Source of the DNA: Pyrenula massariospora
Lineage: Eukaryota; Ascomycota; Eurotiomycetes; Pyrenulales; Pyrenulaceae
Length of the DNA: 64,000 nt
Reading direction: 5' to 3'
Assembly (NCBI GenBank): GCA_021030905.1
Contig: JAGFMI010000011.1
Span: 310,001-374,000, forward strand
The position numbers were made by a program, and so were the translations under genes. The notes beneath the pieces are model-generated. The model saw nothing but the letters and a program-made list of their open reading frames with translations. It did no database searches and had not been told where the DNA came from. This document shows positions 43,875 through 55,330 of the stretch, in pieces (positions within the stretch are counted from its first letter, which is position 1; each line of letters starts with the position of its first letter).

Positions 43875-44210
43875 GTGGCGCTCGGGGGGCCGTGGGAATG
43901 GGATACGAAGACGTTGAGGAGCAACGGCGCGTGGTGTCCTATGGATTGGGCCGAGAACCGGTGCGCCACACGGGTGAGATGCATGGCGATTTGCGAGGGT
44001 TGTGAAATAGTGGCTACCGTTTTGAGCCGCACTACTGGTTTCTTTGGTTTTCTGATGCGGACTCGACTTCTTACGGCCGCTCGTGTTTGTGGATGGGATG
44101 AGACGGGACAGGGTGAGATTGGTGTCTTACCAAGGTAGGAGGTCAGATTCACGGGCTCGTGTTGAGAGGAGGAAGGAAGGAAGGGGGGTGTTCATGGGTC
44201 AGGGGAGGAA

Positions 44211-44216
44211 TATAAG
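44211..44216 (+). promoter_or_regulatory. TATA box candidate for the AA1-like gene
   Basis: TATAAG in a purine-rich context, 125 bases upstream of the ATG at 44336. Confidence 0.45.
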
Positions 44217-44335
44217 TAGGAGAGACCGATTTCTCGTTCTTCTAGAACAAAAGAAGACCTCAATCGCACCTACTCCCACAGCCCTTGACGCAATCGTCCC
44301 ATCACACCGCACCCCCTGTCCCAAACTCATCCAAG

Positions 44336-44956
44336 ATGCACGCCACCACCTTCACTGCGCTCCTCCTCCCCCTCGCCGCCTCCGCGCTCACCATCCCCCG
44401 CGACGCCCCCTCCTTCAGCATCCCCTCCATGACCGCCTCCTTCCCCGTCGGGCCCCCCTACGGCACCTCCTCTTCTTTCTCTCCCTCCATCCAGTTCACC
44501 CTCGACTACCCCAACTCCGCCGCCAACGGCGACCGCGTCCTCTCCGCCAGCTGCAGCTACACCTGGCCCGCGGGCTCGCAGGGTGGGCCGACCACCTGGA
44601 CCGCCTGCGACGATGAGGTCTCGTTCCAGTTCCCCGCCGACGGGTACGTGGGGTTGGGGAACTTTGTGCTGGAGGTGCAGCAGAGTTCGAGGTGAGTTTA
44701 GTTTTTTTTTCTCGTTTGTTAGGAGCCGCGTGATGTTTCGTTTTTGCAATGAACCACCCGTGCTGATGAGGGATTTTCGTTTAGTCCCAAGTTGGAGGGC
44801 AGCGTCAAGATCACGTCGAACAACCCGTCCGACCCGAACGCCTATCTCAGCTGCATCCAGTACGGCAAGTTCCAGCCCTCGTCGTGTCAGTTGAATGGGC
44901 CGTTGAGCGGAGGGAAGGCGCCCATTGTGATCCCGGCGACTGTGGTTCCTAACTAG
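44336..44956 (+). CDS. Small secreted protein, AA1-like (Alt a 1-type) fold
   Basis: Exons 44336-44691 and 44785-44956 give 175 aa. The start is set by the signal peptide MHATTFTALLLPLAASALTI; the frame is open 17 codons further up, but that would bury the signal. Mature part: SIQFTLDYPNSAANGDRVLS, CSYTW, TACDDEVSFQFPADGYVGLG and NFVLEVQQSSS, then LSCIQYGKFQPSSCQ. Four cysteines and beta-strand-like alternation fit the AA1-like domain of fungal secreted proteins related to Alternaria Alt a 1. These are small extracellular proteins of largely unknown role, often expressed with hosts. The intron is 93 nt. The gene is strongly C-rich at third positions, unlike its AT-richer surroundings, which suggests high expression. 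Confidence 0.75.
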
Positions 44957-46446
44957 ACAGTTCGGTCGACACTTTTCAATTTTTTTGGCGCTCGAAGTTC
45001 TGGATTTTGACGTAGGGAAGGTTTCAGGGGCGGCGTTGGTGTGGTAGCTTCCTGGGAATAGCACAGGGGCTTAGTCGATAGGAAATGCGGCTAGAGAATA
45101 GAGATACTCGAATATCATCCATGCTTCTACAGACTTTTGAGCGGTTCAGGAGGGGAGATATTTTGCAGAGGAGGGCGGGAAGTCGTCTCCTCGTCGAGCT
45201 GAGAGAACGATAATAGCCTGTGCCCGCGCATTAAGTGGCGGCGACTTGGGTGAAAAGTTATGGCGGTAATCCCCATCAATCTCTCGGTTGGCGCAGGACG
45301 AAATGTCGTTTTCGCGACTGTTGATCTGGTCTTTGATAACGTAACTTCCATATCTAATCTCAGGATCCTTCTCACCCAACCGTGCGCCATTGCTGATGTA
45401 ATGGGAATCGGATCCAGGGTCAACGTCTGTGTCATCACCACTCTCGTATCCCACCCCTTTTTAGTGTCGGGATTGCTGTGGAGACAGTTCTCGTGACCTC
45501 TGCCGGCGCCGAAGATAACTACGGAACATACAGGTGCCTTCTATCAGAGAGACGAGGTTTAGAGAGGAGGAAGCTTTAGGCTGTAGATCGATGGGATTGC
45601 TCGATTTAGGAAAGGAGACACTCTTATTACAGCCGATGGTGGAACGAGATTGGAACGCCAGCGTGTCCTGGACGGAATAGCCGAGACTGTCAACTCACAG
45701 AAGGCGATCCGATGGAGCAGATTAGGCATGGAAAATGGTTGTTAATCTAAAGTGGGAATTGAGGTTGGTCTTTCTACCATATAGCTGTTAGGCGCGCGGC
45801 AGACGGGAAGAGGGTGCAAAGAGGAGTTGGTTGGCAACTGATCAAAGTAGATACTTACGAATATTTACAAAAGGATAAGATTTTGAGTTTTAAGGTAGCT
45901 TCTGTAATGTAAAATTGGAAAGTAGACCATAGTATGTATGTTAAACAAGGATCAGCGTAAATATCACAAGACGAATCCCTCGCAGGATATGACTAAAGAA
46001 AATTACTGCATAAGCTTTATGTCCACCACGGTATCTTCAAGAAGGTTTATTCATCCTACAGAGTGTGGTGGAGGCGAAGAGTCAATACTACGCTGATTGC
46101 AAGAGACGTCAAGTTTATCTTTGCTGTCAAAGATCAGATCTGTAGGTGCCGGTGATGCAAGATTTAAGGGCAGGCTAAGGCATGGATCCAAAGATTTTTG
46201 GTAAAAGTTCGGGACGACTTTGGCTGCTCGAGACTGGCCAAATAATCGCAAATTGGCTATGTTCGAATCACGTGATTGATACAAGTCTGGGAGGACTGCT
46301 GCGCCCAGCAACGTGGGATTTTCAGCGCATTGACTCAAATTCTCATTGAAGAATTATTCTGACTAGCCACTGTAGCTGTTCAAGCCTCTCCAATCACAGT
46401 CCAACTACCCATCCTTCTCAGCTCGTCGCGATCCGTATAGATGGTT
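44957..46446. other. Intergenic with a possible decayed gene end (minus)
   Basis: About 1.5 kb. On the minus strand, 45454-45146 encodes a hydrophilic stretch (ESGDDTDVDPGSDSHYIS, SPPLNARAQAIIVLSARRGD). The same frame continues upstream past one stop into FRSYLRRRQRSRELSPQQ. This may be the tail of a decayed or unrecognised gene. Other frames (46051-46338) are unsupported. The 45800-46000 part is AT-rich. Confidence 0.35.
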
Positions 46447-47000
46447 CTACCCATCGAACGAAACCGCCTGACTAGCCTGGCCTGCCGCCGCCGTGTCCAG
46501 GTTGATGTTGTTGGTCAACTTGGTGTTCTCCTGGTCGATCTTGTCCTGGTTATCCGCGCCCTGGGCTTGCTGGACCTGGAGGGCGGTCACTTCGAGTGTG
46601 AGCTTCAGGACCTTGTTCTTGATCTTGCCGTTCTGGAGGGCCGTCTTGGTGGCGTCGTCAGTTGCCGCATCGATTGCAGGATTAAATGCGTCCGTCTCGG
46701 CCGACTCAGCCGATTCACGCTCCGTCTGGATGGTCTCGAGGTCTGCGGCAGAGACACCGGCCAGATCGCTCATGTCGATCGGGATTTTGGCAAGGGCTTC
46801 GGCTTGGGCGTCGCCGGCTGTACCAGCACTAGCAAAGAGCGTGTCAGCGAACATCTAGGTGAATGAGCAAATAGAAGAGAAACATACCTGATGGACAGGT
46901 CATTGTAGGACTGGAGAGTCAAAGCCCTTTTTTGGGTAGGGGCGGACAGAGAACCGCATGCAAGGAGGGACAAAAGGAGAGCTGAGTTCTTGAACTGCAT
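46447..47000 (-). CDS. Small secreted coiled-coil-like protein
   Basis: Exons 47000-46888 and 46828-46447 give 164 aa. The signal peptide is MQFKNSALLLSLLACGSLSA, followed by PTQKRALTLQ with a possible KR processing site. The rest is small-residue- and acid-rich, helical in pattern, and without cysteine: AGTAGDAQAEALAKIPIDMS, LAGVSAADLETIQTERESAE, then LKLTLEVTALQVQQAQGADN. The 59-nt intron (donor GTATGT) follows the signal region. I know similar short helical secreted proteins in plant-associated ascomycetes but no established function. The protein could be a surface or effector-like protein; that is a guess. A TATTTAA on the minus strand lies about 32 bases before the ATG. Confidence 0.75.
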
Positions 47001-48317
47001 CTTGGAGGCAAAGAGGTAAAGGTTGTAGGCTTTAAATAGAAATAGATAATATATCAACAAAGAAGGTGAAGCTAACGAACGATACCGGATCGTGAAAGAA
47101 CGAATGTAAGTGCAATATCAGACCAGCTTAGAGAATGAAGGCTGTTGATAAAAGAGGAAATTATGAACAAACCTTCCTTGGGTGTTCACTTACTTATACC
47201 AAAGTTTCCATCTCCCCTTGACAGAGCCCGCCGTCTCAAAATTTCTCATAACAAAACCCGCTCGTCGCATAAAGCTGGGCCTTCGGTGGAGATCGGTTTC
47301 GAGCAGCTGTATGACTTGGCGTACCCGTAGAGCAAAGCAGCATAGCGTCAGTCCTGGTCAGACAAGCAAATAGATTGCAGGCGCCTTCCGAAGCGACCGG
47401 GACAGGGCACTTTTGCCCCAGGACAGATGCTGTTCCGTGCTGAATATCGACTCAACGAGGATTCCGAAATGATCGAAGGCTGAAAGCTTGGTGCATGCGT
47501 TTGGCGCTTATGGCCTGGCCCAGGAGCCGAAATCTCCGCCATCCAGCGTGATCGACAAGGCCGAAGCGCGTTGTGTCTCAAGCTTTCTGCCAGCCTTGCT
47601 GAGGCGCTCTGTTCCGACAACGATAATTAACGTGGAGCACAAAGTGCCGAAAGTTTCGCTATCCGATTCGTGGGAAATTTACTCGTGGAGATGATCAAGC
47701 AAAGCGTTTGGAATTTTCTCAACGGAGGTTTTTGGGATCGCCTAACAAAAGAGGCATGCATGCCAAGACGTCCCATCACAACGAGCCCACGTCTCCACAA
47801 TGATGAGCTATTCCACACTCTTATAGCATGCTTCTAACCCTAGCTCTATTTTCGACCTATTCGACAGCGTGTGGGCTCCTTTCCAATCTGTGGAAATAGA
47901 CAATCCACTTGTTGAGATCCTATGTCATCAAACTCCATTCACTATCCTGCTCGGACCATCTCACATCCGTCCTGAAATTCTCGCCTACAACTCTCTTTTC
48001 CCTCGCCAGACCAGGCTCTTTAGACATTTTTTTCTGTATTAGCAATCTCTTCGTTCAAATCGTCCAGCAGGCTGCTATCCCACGGAATTCTGCTAACCAT
48101 GTGTAGAGAGATCTCCACAAGATTATAGCCAAAAGTTTGGCCTTTTCGTGCAAGAGAGATGCGTTTCATAATCGTTGAATAATCCACAGACTGAACGCTC
48201 TTAGAATCATGCAGCAAATTTCCCAGATGTCTTTTTTCCCGTGAGCTCCTAATGCCATGGTCCTGGTAAAACAAGCGCCAACATATCAACTACTATGATT
48301 TCGGGTTGCCTTGCACA
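47001..48317. other. Intergenic with an orphan open frame (48020-48289, minus)
   Basis: About 1.3 kb. At 48289-48020 on the minus strand an 89-codon frame reads HLGNLLHDSKSVQSVDYSTI, MKRISLARKGQTFGYNLVEI and SRIPWDSSLLDDLNEEIANT. Its composition is protein-like, but I recognise no family and find no exon to join upstream. It could be a lost tail of a gene or a short real gene. The rest holds nothing I can support. Confidence 0.35.
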
Positions 48318-49957
48318 TCACCGACGGATGAACAAGACTCGATCGACACTGTCTTGCATCCTCCAGCTGAGTGAATCGAAATGAGCTCCAGATGAACGAT
48401 TGAAATGTAGCAAAAATTGCTCGTAGACGTTATAGTCTACCAAACATCGGCTTTGCATGTCTTCACGAGAACGAGGGAGGAAACCAAAAGAGTCGTGATG
48501 GTAATGTGTCAAGCTGTGGCGTTGAGACTCTTCATGATTGAGCCGCATCAGCAGGCCGCCATCATTGCTTTCTTGAACCTCAATAAGGAGCTTGAGACCA
48601 TCGTTGACGTAATTGCCTAAAAGATCAGAATGGCCTGGTTCAGCGGTTCCCTTTTCTCTGTGGCGACTGTACTCCGTTGCCATTTCATCATATTTCCTCC
48701 GTTTTTGATCTCTCAAATCCCGTGCAGCTTTGCAAATGTCAACTTTTGGTTGCATGTCAAAGAGAGCTTGGATGATCGCATGAGCACTCAGATCTGCTCC
48801 ACTAACTAGACCCTCTGCATTGCCGATCGCAAATACTGCAGATTGAGTCTCGGGAAATAAGTATATAGAAGCAAGATATCCCGTTATCTGCCCATTGTGA
48901 TAGAGAACTTGTCTTAGCGTCGAATCTCTTCCAATAGTGTGTTCACTATGCTTGCCATTCACTACACCAAGGTGCGTTGCCGGGATAGTGGTCCTATGCC
49001 AACCAAACGCGTATGAACTCTCTTCGATAGTGGCATCAGCAACTGGAATCTTAGACGACACAATCATTGGAACCTCCTTGAGAAAGTAGTCTTTTCTATC
49101 GGCCAAATACGCATGCCCAGCAATTGCCTCAAGCATCGCTTTTGTCCAGAGGAGCATGTCAGGAACATTTGTCCAAATTGCTCCGGCAGCACCCAGAGAA
49201 GACTCATCAGAGACCTCAGGTTGGGGGAGCCTAGCGGGCGTTGCATCATCGGAAACCCAATGTGGTTCAGCAATATTTGTATCTTGTAGTTGGATACGGT
49301 TGGTAGCAGAATTCCGCATTTGCAATGGTTCGAGAATACGTCTTCGGACACTCTGACCCCAGTTCCTTCCGTCGATTTTCTCAATGATAGAAGCAACGAG
49401 ACAGTACATGTAGTTGTTGTAGTGCCATTTCGCTCGGAATTCTTCGGCAACCGGGAGATTGTTAGCAGCGTGCAGAAGGTCTTCTTTGGCCAGTAGAGAC
49501 TTTCCGTACGCTCCATACCAGGAGAGGTCGAGCTGAGCAAGGCCAGTCGAATGTGATAGAGCATCGCGAATGGTAGCTCGTTCTCCAACAACAGGGTCAT
49601 GGACGGTCTCAAAGTCAATGAACGAATTTAGTCTATCAGACCAGCGAAGTTTCCCTTCTTCAACTAGTGAGCCGCAGCAAGCAGCTATGAAAGCTTTAGT
49701 AAGGGACCCGATCAGATACTTAGTGTTGACATCAGCAGCTGACTTTTCTTCAGCATCTCGAAAGCCGTCATTATGCGTGAATACTGCGCGACCTTCGTGA
49801 AGTACGCCAACAGCCACGGAAGGGGTCCCGGTAATGTGCCTGATCTCCTTCAACGTAGGGATCACATCTTGAAGTCTCGGAGACAGTTAGCACTCTTGAT
49901 GCTTAGCCGAACAAGACTTCCCTACCGAGACTCTAATGAGGGTGCTTTGATTTGCAT
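48318..49957 (-). CDS. Beta-lactamase-fold serine hydrolase (class C / penicillin-binding-protein-like)
   Basis: Exons 49957-49926 and 49875-48318 give 529 aa. The short first exon (MQIKAPSLESR) was found by hand. It joins through a 50-nt intron with a GCTAAC branch site to LQDVIPTLKEIRHITGTPSV, which restores an ATG start; the main exon alone would need a GTG. Catalytic motifs: S-x-x-K in YLIGSLTKAFIAAC (nucleophile Ser, Lys), Y-x-N-like WHYNNYMYCLV, and a late HNGQITGY in place of KTG. No signal peptide is seen, so it is probably cytosolic. Fungal relatives include esterases, transesterases and D-aminopeptidases; the substrate cannot be told. It is divergent from the dihydropyrimidinase gene. 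Confidence 0.85.
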
Positions 49958-50441
49958 CCTCAACGGTACGTGCTTGTCATCAATGAAGTAACAAAAGCTT
50001 TCAGGTTTTAAGGCCGATGAAAAGTTGCTTTGCGATTAGAATCAAGTTTTGGTAGTGCAAATGAGCGACGATCTGCTTAGAGCTGTAAGTATTTTTGACT
50101 CTGCACTTATCTTATCTGTACGTTGGAAAATTGCAACGATTGTGAGATGAGATTGCATGATATCAAACTAGCGGTCCGGTCCCCAAAAGCTTTCACTAAA
50201 ATAATTGGGAAAATTAAAGCCATCTCCGCCTCTATTCTCAAGGTTGCTTCACCAGTGCTTTTTTGCTAGTGACAACCGCGTGCTTCAATCTCTACGCTCG
50301 ATCATGAGACAACTTAAATGACGCTAGAAATCTTACAAGGCGATTGTTGAAAGGCTTCATTCTCAAAGTAGTCCACTCTATCGATGATGAAGCTAAAATT
50401 ATGCTTATCCTAGGTGGCCTTTGAAATTGCCATCACTTGCA
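49958..50441. promoter_or_regulatory. Shared upstream region, serine hydrolase / dihydropyrimidinase
   Basis: About 480 bases separate divergent starts at 49957 (-) and 50442 (+). A head-to-head pair of two hydrolases could be co-regulated. I see no recognisable repeated operator. Confidence 0.4.
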
Positions 50442-51932
50442 ATGGACGCCTTTGATCTTCTCGTCGTCAATGGCATCGTCGCAACGGCTAGTGACATTGC
50501 TAAATATGACATCGGTATCAAAGATGGGAAGATTGCAGTACTCGCCTCCCCGGGGTTGCTTTCCAACGCAGGACGAGTAGTAGACGCAAGAGGTGGCTAT
50601 GTCACACCCGGAGGAGTTGACTGTCACGTCCATCTCGAGGAGCCTGCCCTCTTTGGTGGCAAGGGTCGAAGCTCCGATAATTTCGAGACAGGCAGTCGTT
50701 CCGCCGTGGCCGGGGGTACAACAACGATCGTGGCCTTCGCGCCACAGACAAAGTCCGATAATTCAGTCCTTAAGGTCATCGAAACTGCCCAAGGGAAAGC
50801 ATTCGGTGCCTGTTATAGTGACTACTCCTTCCATCTACTATTGTCAAATCCTACAGAAAGCGTACTTTCAGAGTTCGCCGTCTTACCAGAGAGAGGCATT
50901 ACTTCCTTGAAGCTGTATATGACCTACCCAACCCTACAACTGCGTGATGATCAGATTCTCAGAACCCTCCTCGCGTCCCGTCAAGCTGGTCTTACTACTC
51001 TCATTCACGCCGAGAACGGCGATATTCTCACCTTCCTCACCGACCAATTGACTACCAAGGGTCACCTTGCTCCGAAATTCCACGCAACGTCCCGCCCACA
51101 ACCACTCGAATCTGAAGCTACTCACCGTGCCATTACCCTTGCCCAGCTAATGGATACCCCTATCCTACTTGTCCACGTGTCTTCCCCTTTAGCCGCCGCC
51201 CACATTCGTCGCGCTCAGACAGCTGGACTTCCTATATATGCTGAAACATGTCCGCAATACTTGTTCTTGACTCGCGATGACCTTGGTACGGAAGGCTTCT
51301 CTGGCGCTAAATGTGTCTGCAGCCCTCCTCCGCGAGAGAGCGTCGATGATCACGACGCTCTCTGGCGCGGCCTCGCAAATGGAACTTTCACAATCCTGTC
51401 CTCCGACCATTGCCCGTTCATGTACGAGGACACCGATACCGGAAAGAAGAGCGCGATTTCAGAGGAATACCCAGAAGGGCGATTTGACCGTATTCCAAAC
51501 GGGTGTCCTGGAGTTGAGACGCGTCTACCACTTGTTCTCTCAGCGAATAGACTTCCGGTGCAGAAATTTGTCGAGGTCTGTTGCACGAACCCAGCGAAAC
51601 TCTATGGTTTATACCCACAGAAAGGTGCCATTCTTCCAGGCGTGAGTGACGCTGATCTGACGATCTGGTACCCTCCTGTAGGAGAAGAGGGATCGTTGGA
51701 TGTATTTGAGTTGAAGAATGATATGTTGCACCACAATGTAGATTATACGCCATTCGAAGGAAGGGGGCTCAGACAATGGCCACGGTATACAATTCTACGA
51801 GGCAAGGTGGTCTGGGACAGAGACAATGGAGGTGTCGTTGGGGAAAGAGGGTACGGTAAATTTGTGGAAAGAGGAAAGAGTTGTTTGGCAGGGCCATTGA
51901 AAGAAGGGGATTTGGATGTAAAGTCCTTGTGA
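50442..51932 (+). CDS. Dihydropyrimidinase / hydantoinase-type amidohydrolase
   Basis: Single exon of 496 aa from the ATG at 50442 (MDAFDLLVVNGIVATASDIA). Metal-site motifs of the amidohydrolase superfamily are all present: VDCHVHLEEP (HxH), SLKLYMTYP with the Lys that is carboxylated, TLIHAENGD, LLVHVSSP and the late Asp in LSSDHCPF. Order and spacing fit the D-hydantoinase/dihydropyrimidinase subfamily better than allantoinase or dihydroorotase. The enzyme opens the ring of dihydropyrimidines or hydantoins in the reductive pyrimidine breakdown pathway, giving N-carbamoyl-beta-amino acids. It lacks a signal peptide and is probably cytosolic. An amidase or beta-ureidopropionase partner gene is not in this window. 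Confidence 0.9.
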   Translation: MDAFDLLVVNGIVATASDIAKYDIGIKDGKIAVLASPGLLSNAGRVVDARGGYVTPGGVDCHVHLEEPALFGGKGRSSDNFETGSRSAVAGGTTTIVAFAPQTKSDNSVLKVIETAQGKAFGACYSDYSFHLLLSNPTESVLSEFAVLPERGITSLKLYMTYPTLQLRDDQILRTLLASRQAGLTTLIHAENGDILTFLTDQLTTKGHLAPKFHATSRPQPLESEATHRAITLAQLMDTPILLVHVSSPLAAAHIRRAQTAGLPIYAETCPQYLFLTRDDLGTEGFSGAKCVCSPPPRESVDDHDALWRGLANGTFTILSSDHCPFMYEDTDTGKKSAISEEYPEGRFDRIPNGCPGVETRLPLVLSANRLPVQKFVEVCCTNPAKLYGLYPQKGAILPGVSDADLTIWYPPVGEEGSLDVFELKNDMLHHNVDYTPFEGRGLRQWPRYTILRGKVVWDRDNGGVVGERGYGKFVERGKSCLAGPLKEGDLDVKSL

Positions 51933-54517
51933 GCTGGACGGTCATAAGGATGAACTAATGGTCATACAAACCTCTTAGGCTGTCTCCGGTTTCTTATTTG
52001 TCGTTCTATTAAAGCTAACGGCACATTTGATTTCTCAATAGATAGTAGCAATAAGAAATTTCGATCGCTTGGTATCGACGCTTTTGGTATATTTGAGGTA
52101 TATTTGGCTAGGAGATTTACTCTGTCTATAACGAAGCAAGGCAAAAATGGAGGTCAGGAAGAAGTCCACTAACTCCAATTGAATGGCTGCTGGTTGTATT
52201 CCTGTAGATCAAATGGATGCCTAGACTCAGGGAGACATCATGCATCCCTGCTAATTATTCATGTGTCGCAAAGACGCTCTGATCATCACCTACATCGTTT
52301 ATACCGCTATTATCCCCAGTAATGGAAAATGCCTTAGTAGGTTACACAGCGTGTTCGGCCCGTGCCTAGTTATATTCTTGGTTGTACATGAGTGCGAATC
52401 TAGCTGACCTCAATCGGCCTGGAAATTTGCGTTATCGATGCCACGCTCTTGTGCCCGTATATAGCAAAAAGGTGTCGTGTTGCACCTGCGATCAGCGTGG
52501 GATTCCGTTTCTCAAGAAAAACTTGTCGAGATGGTGTGAGAAATGAGCAAATCAATATTCCTGCTTTGAGAGAGAATCCAACCGATCTAAGCATCGAGGT
52601 CAAAATAGGCATGCTGACATGGCATATGATGTGGTTGATCTGCTCCATCAGCCGCCCACCTTGGGTTCTAAGACTTTATCAATACCATGACGCCGGATTC
52701 TGTAAAAATGACCGCCGCTCAGGGAGACAGCTTTCATTTTGAACAAACAACAACCCCAGTATGAAGTCAAACGAATACTAATAATTTACAAAGTTTCGGA
52801 TATCTTAAATCACCGTACGTCGGATGGGTCCTGCCAAGCATCTCTTAGGTGGCTAAGAGCCCAGCCTCCCAGCGGAGAACGGATGCCCCGATGCTGACAT
52901 TTCACATTGATATCTTACATGACCGTCTGCGCTACCAAGATGCATGAGAACATGCTTGAATGTCCCATGTACAACGCTACAATGTCGGAACAAGCGATCA
53001 AATCCTTCATGAGACGCTAAGACCGCTCGTCGCTTACGATAAATACAGGAATCTAACGCTCACTTCATCCAACCAGAGGACATCTTCTAGAGGCCAAAAT
53101 AGGGGGAGACCCGTTTAAGAACACATCTAGGAATCTTAGAGGGATCTACATGACGTTGCTAGTGTCTTGCTCATCCTGAAATCACGGTTGGAGGTCATCA
53201 ATTTCTTAGCCGGCCTGGCACGTCCGCGCCTGACGCATGCACTTCAGCTGCCAGGCTCGCTTGAATGGCTACATTTGAACACAACACGGCGGTCTGTGTC
53301 CAGAATCTCAGCAAGTTTCTTCAATAGCAAGGTTATTCGGTAAAAAAGAGACATGTGAATAGACTTGGTCTACACCTTTACACCTGCGGAAGCGTCATCA
53401 AAGTGGATAATGAGCCTTCCATGCTGTGAAGACTATGCTAAAAATGTTCCGGACATTCGACGAACCTTAATGCAGCAGTTTCTTAGCCAGAAATGGGTCT
53501 TCATGCACTTTATCGTCTGAATTTTGAAGGCTGTGTGTTCTTAACGACAACATTAGCGCCGATACTTCGTATGGCCCACCTTGGAGCCGAGATTTCAATG
53601 GGTTAATGTGGTTCATGTCTTGCAATTAGTCGTCTAATGAGGGACGAGTCTCCTTCAAGCAACATACTAACTAGAGATAGAGCTCTCCTGACCGTTCTCG
53701 TTGGAAATGAAGGAGCCGTGTGGCGTCGTTCGGTCTGCTACTCTAAACATCTTGGAATTCTGCTTATTCGTTGACCCATAAGCGACCCACAATATGCACA
53801 ATCGACACCAGGCAAATGACAATACTCCCCAGACCATACCATTGACATTTAAACACTGATATGGCAACTTACTTGCTAAAGATGGGTACTCCATTGCCTT
53901 CGTTATTCGAAAGAAAACCCCGTCTCACCCGCGCCGAAGGCCCAAAGCAACACTTCGCAAGTTCTCTTGTAAACCTGGATGTACCCTTTCAATAAAGGAC
54001 ATTTCTTCTTCTCGACTCGGCAACCCGCTAGCCAGATCAAATCTCCCCATCCGTTTTGTTGTCCTGATGGGCCGGTGGCCGTGTAACGCACCTCGAGGGG
54101 AATATCAATCTAATCAGATCCACGTCACCGACCCGAAAACCGAGTTCATGCTCGATGCTGCAAATCAACGCAAAGCTTCCGAATCTGACTTCTGGACCCT
54201 TATTCCAATATCTAAACGCTCAAACCAGACACGCCATCCAACTCTCCAACCCAGAGCCCTGAACGCCCTCTCCCTCGCTCTGATTGGAAGCCCCTTCCCA
54301 AGTCCGACATCAAACTCCCATCCCACCCTCAGTCGGGCAAGTGACCTACCACCTCCAGCCCAGCTGTGCGCGCGCACTCACGCTCACAGATCTTAAGAAC
54401 GTCAAATTAATGCTCAAACATGCACGTTTCCCTTGAATCGCAACTCTGCATGGTTTGAAACCGATCATTGGCTGAAACATGCTGGGCTGGGGATGACCTC
54501 CTTTTCGGGCCTCGTCC
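51933..54517. other. Gene-poor stretch
   Basis: About 2.6 kb without a supported gene. Open frames are short (under 110 codons) on both strands. Translations at 52400-52742 and 53667-54091 show no family. The sequence changes from AT-rich (51950-53650) to C-rich (about 54220-54370). No transposon ends or coding relics were identified with confidence. Confidence 0.45.
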
Positions 54518-55330
54518 GAGCCACACCACACCAACACATTCAGCCCTACCTGTGTCACGCACGCACGTGTCACAGTGACGACCTCTTTTCGCGCAGGTCC
54601 TCGTGCCAACCGGTGTACATGCTACTTGTCATGCGCTGTTGGAATCTGCACCTATTGCGTCAACGGGCAAGGAATTCAGTGTAACTTAACACCCTCGCTG
54701 CTAAGAGCCACACCGTTCAGCCCTACCTGTCACACCTCATACCGCTTGGAGCATCTCAGCACAATGATTTCTCGCGCTGGTACTTGGGCTAGCGCTATAC
54801 ATTATACTTTGACATACTTTGGCCTGGATTCACTGACGTGGCGGATCGACAAAGAATGTCTGCACCTACTGGGTCACGGGCAGATCCTCGCTTTTAAGAG
54901 CCACCACACTGTTCAGCTCTACATGTCGTCGCAAAAATACCTCATATCGCATAAACTAGGGCATCCCAGTACAACGTCTTTCCGCGCTGGTTACTTGGGC
55001 CAGCGCTGCACATTATACTTGTCATTGGTTTGACTTGTGTTTCCAGACGTGGTGCGTCTACAACAACGCCTGCCGCCTGCACATCATAGGATGGAAGGCA
55101 GGGTGATCTCCTCGCTGCGAAGGGCCACCATACACCGTTCAGTCCTATCTGTCGTCACACAAGCACCTCATATAGCTAGGGGCATCTCGGTACACTCACA
55201 GTCCTTCCGCACCAGCGCTGTAGATTGTCCTTGCCATGCCAAACTGGGCCTGTGTTTCCAGACAGACCTGGTGGATCGACTAGAGCGTCGTGCGTCACAG
55301 CGAGGCGATCCAGGCAACATCCTCGTCGCT
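54518..55330 (+). repeat. Diverged tandem repeat, four units of about 190-220 bp
   Basis: Units start at 54518, 54705, 54898 and 55121. Each begins with gagccac(c/a)...gttcag after a CTCGCT-type box. Each then shows ctac.tgtc, acctcat, gcatc.c, cgcgctggtacttgggc-like sequence (clear in units 2 and 3), a cagcgct/agcgct block and cca-gac-tgg(t)gg-tcgac. The copies differ by many substitutions and short indels, so the array is old. A partial fifth unit may follow to about 55400. No frame stays open across units, so it is probably noncoding. Confidence 0.7.

Larger units (their letters stand above)
43110..44335. other. Intergenic, promoter of the AA1-like secreted gene
   Basis: About 1.2 kb. It holds the CT tract at 43852-43874 and a TATA candidate at 44211. 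A 126-codon minus frame (43772-44152) and plus frames of 60-100 codons are unsupported. Confidence 0.4.

Noticed and set aside
44327-45064. 245-codon antisense frame over the AA1-like gene
   Set aside because: It is the Gly/Arg/Val-rich shadow of a C-rich coding strand; the sense frame has a signal peptide, a proper intron and a recognisable fold.
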